NCBI GenBank assembly: GCA_018136815.1
Contig: CM030934.1
Coordinates: 7,026,573 to 7,090,572 of the forward strand
Length of the DNA: 64,000 bases
Source of the DNA: Isochrysis galbana
Lineage: Eukaryota > Haptophyta > Isochrysidales > Isochrysidaceae
Direction: 5' to 3'
Positions within the stretch are counted from its first letter, which is position 1. Every line of letters begins with the position of its first letter. Made by a program: the position numbers and the translations under genes. Under the pieces are notes generated by a model, which was given only the letters and a program-made list of their open reading frames with translations, ran no database searches and was not told the DNA's origin. Positions 63,342 to 64,000 of the stretch are shown here, in pieces.

Positions 63342-64000
63342 CTACACGTGGCCGGCCGGGCGCGCCTCCTCCTCCTCCGCTTCCTCCTCCGCCTCTTCCG
63401 GCTCTTCCGCCTCTTCCTCCGCCTCTTCCTCCGCTTCTGGCTGAGGCGGAACTTCGGCTTCCTCGACGACAGGGCGCGGCGAGACCTCCGCTTGGGCTGA
63501 GGCGGCACGCTTGGTCTTCTTGGACGGGACGCTTGGCGACCTCGCGCGCGGACGCTTCTTCTTCATCTGCGACTCGAGCCGCTTAATGGTCGCCTTGAGC
63601 TCCTTCAGGGTGCGGAGAATGTCCTCCTCCGACTCCTCCTCGGACTCCTCCGCCGCCGACTCACTATTCGTCGAACAAGGCGTGGCCGCCACATCTACCG
63701 CTTCGTCGGTCAGGTCAATGTGCATGGAGTCATTGGAAACACCAGCCGCGACATCGCTCAAGTCCACCGCTGAGGAGCCACTGTTCACGACGGCCTCCTC
63801 CTCAACTGGCTCCTCCGGCTCCTTCGCCCCATCGGGCTCCTTGGCCATGTCCCAAAAGTCAAACATGTCGTCGTCGTCCTTCTCGTCAACGATGGGCTCC
63901 AACATAGCGTCCGCTTGAGCGTCGGACGCATGGTCCTCCATCACACGCGAGGCATCCGTGGAGGTCTCGATCGCGGCCTCCGCGGAGGTCGGCTCGGCTG
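63342..64000 (-). CDS. acidic protein with coiled coil, partial (5' end outside the window)
   Basis: The frame is open to the window edge and ends in a stop at 63342. Readable parts: VMEDHASDAQADAMLEPIVD, a very acidic stretch EKDDDDMFDFWDMAKEPDG, a possible SUMO-interacting-like SMHIDLTDEAVDV, a Glu/Ser run, the coiled coil DILRTLKELKATIKRLESQM, a basic nuclear-localisation-like MKKKRPRARSPSVPSKKTKR, and an Ala/Glu-rich end. I recognise no family. The pattern suggests a nuclear or chromatin protein, or a retroelement protein, since its 3' flank shares sequence with the LINE-associated region at 23.4 kb. Confidence 0.5.
   Translation of the reverse strand, partial: AEPTSAEAAIETSTDASRVMEDHASDAQADAMLEPIVDEKDDDDMFDFWDMAKEPDGAKEPEEPVEEEAVVNSGSSAVDLSDVAAGVSNDSMHIDLTDEAVDVAATPCSTNSESAAEESEEESEEDILRTLKELKATIKRLESQMKKKRPRARSPSVPSKKTKRAASAQAEVSPRPVVEEAEVPPQPEAEEEAEEEAEEPEEAEEEAEEEEARPAGHV

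Overview
The window is nuclear DNA from a GC-rich, intron-containing eukaryote, most likely a photosynthetic microbial alga. Introns are short (about 75-440 bp), mostly GT-AG with one likely GC-AG, and the phase fits at nearly every junction I could test. One gene encodes a protein with an N-terminal hydrophobic leader followed by a twin-arginine thylakoid-lumen signal. A second gene has a signal peptide followed by a Ser/Arg-rich stretch. This bipartite pattern suggests a complex (secondary) plastid. Simple-sequence tracts (CT/GA, GGGA, C and G homopolymers) are very abundant. I cannot name the lineage; haptophytes and other secondary-plastid algae are candidates. No rRNA, tRNA or CRISPR array was recognised.

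Layout. 1.9-2.8 kb (-): thylakoid-lumen protein. 4.8-16.9 kb (-): one very large multi-exon PIEZO mechanosensitive channel gene. 17.0-17.6 kb: leucine-rich-repeat gene relic. 18.1-18.7 kb: a MITE with TA target duplication. 19.9-22.6 kb (-): tRNase Z with two N-terminal EF-hands. 23-27 kb: LINE heads, a LINE with half a reverse transcriptase, and G-rich satellite. 28.1-28.7 kb (-): cyclic-nucleotide-binding protein. 29-31 kb: microsatellites. 31.5-35.6 kb (-): a LINE interrupted by a small LTR-type element. 36.4-37.7 kb (+): Ser/Thr-Pro-rich protein. 38-39.4 kb: gene relic and LINE heads. 39.6-41.7 kb (-): FAD-dependent, kynurenine 3-monooxygenase-like enzyme. 43.0-44.4 kb (-): HSL-family alpha/beta hydrolase. 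44.6-48.9 kb: repeat-rich. 49.0-51.4 kb (+): mitochondrial m-AAA/FtsH protease. 52-53.3 kb: LINE heads and a zinc-finger fragment. 54.0-55.4 kb (+): EF-hand/coiled-coil protein. 56.6-58.9 kb: an unrecognised gene cut by a LINE. 59.5-62.7 kb (+): VPS51, a GARP/EARP tethering subunit. 63.3 kb to the end (-): acidic protein running off the window.

The genes are unrelated housekeeping or signalling genes separated by repeats; there is no operon logic. The most unusual material is a group of divergent LINE-like elements that each begin with a short hairpin just upstream of the ORF start. Most local copies keep this 5' end and lose the 3' end, the reverse of ordinary LINE debris. The EF-hand/tRNase Z fusion is the most interesting single gene.
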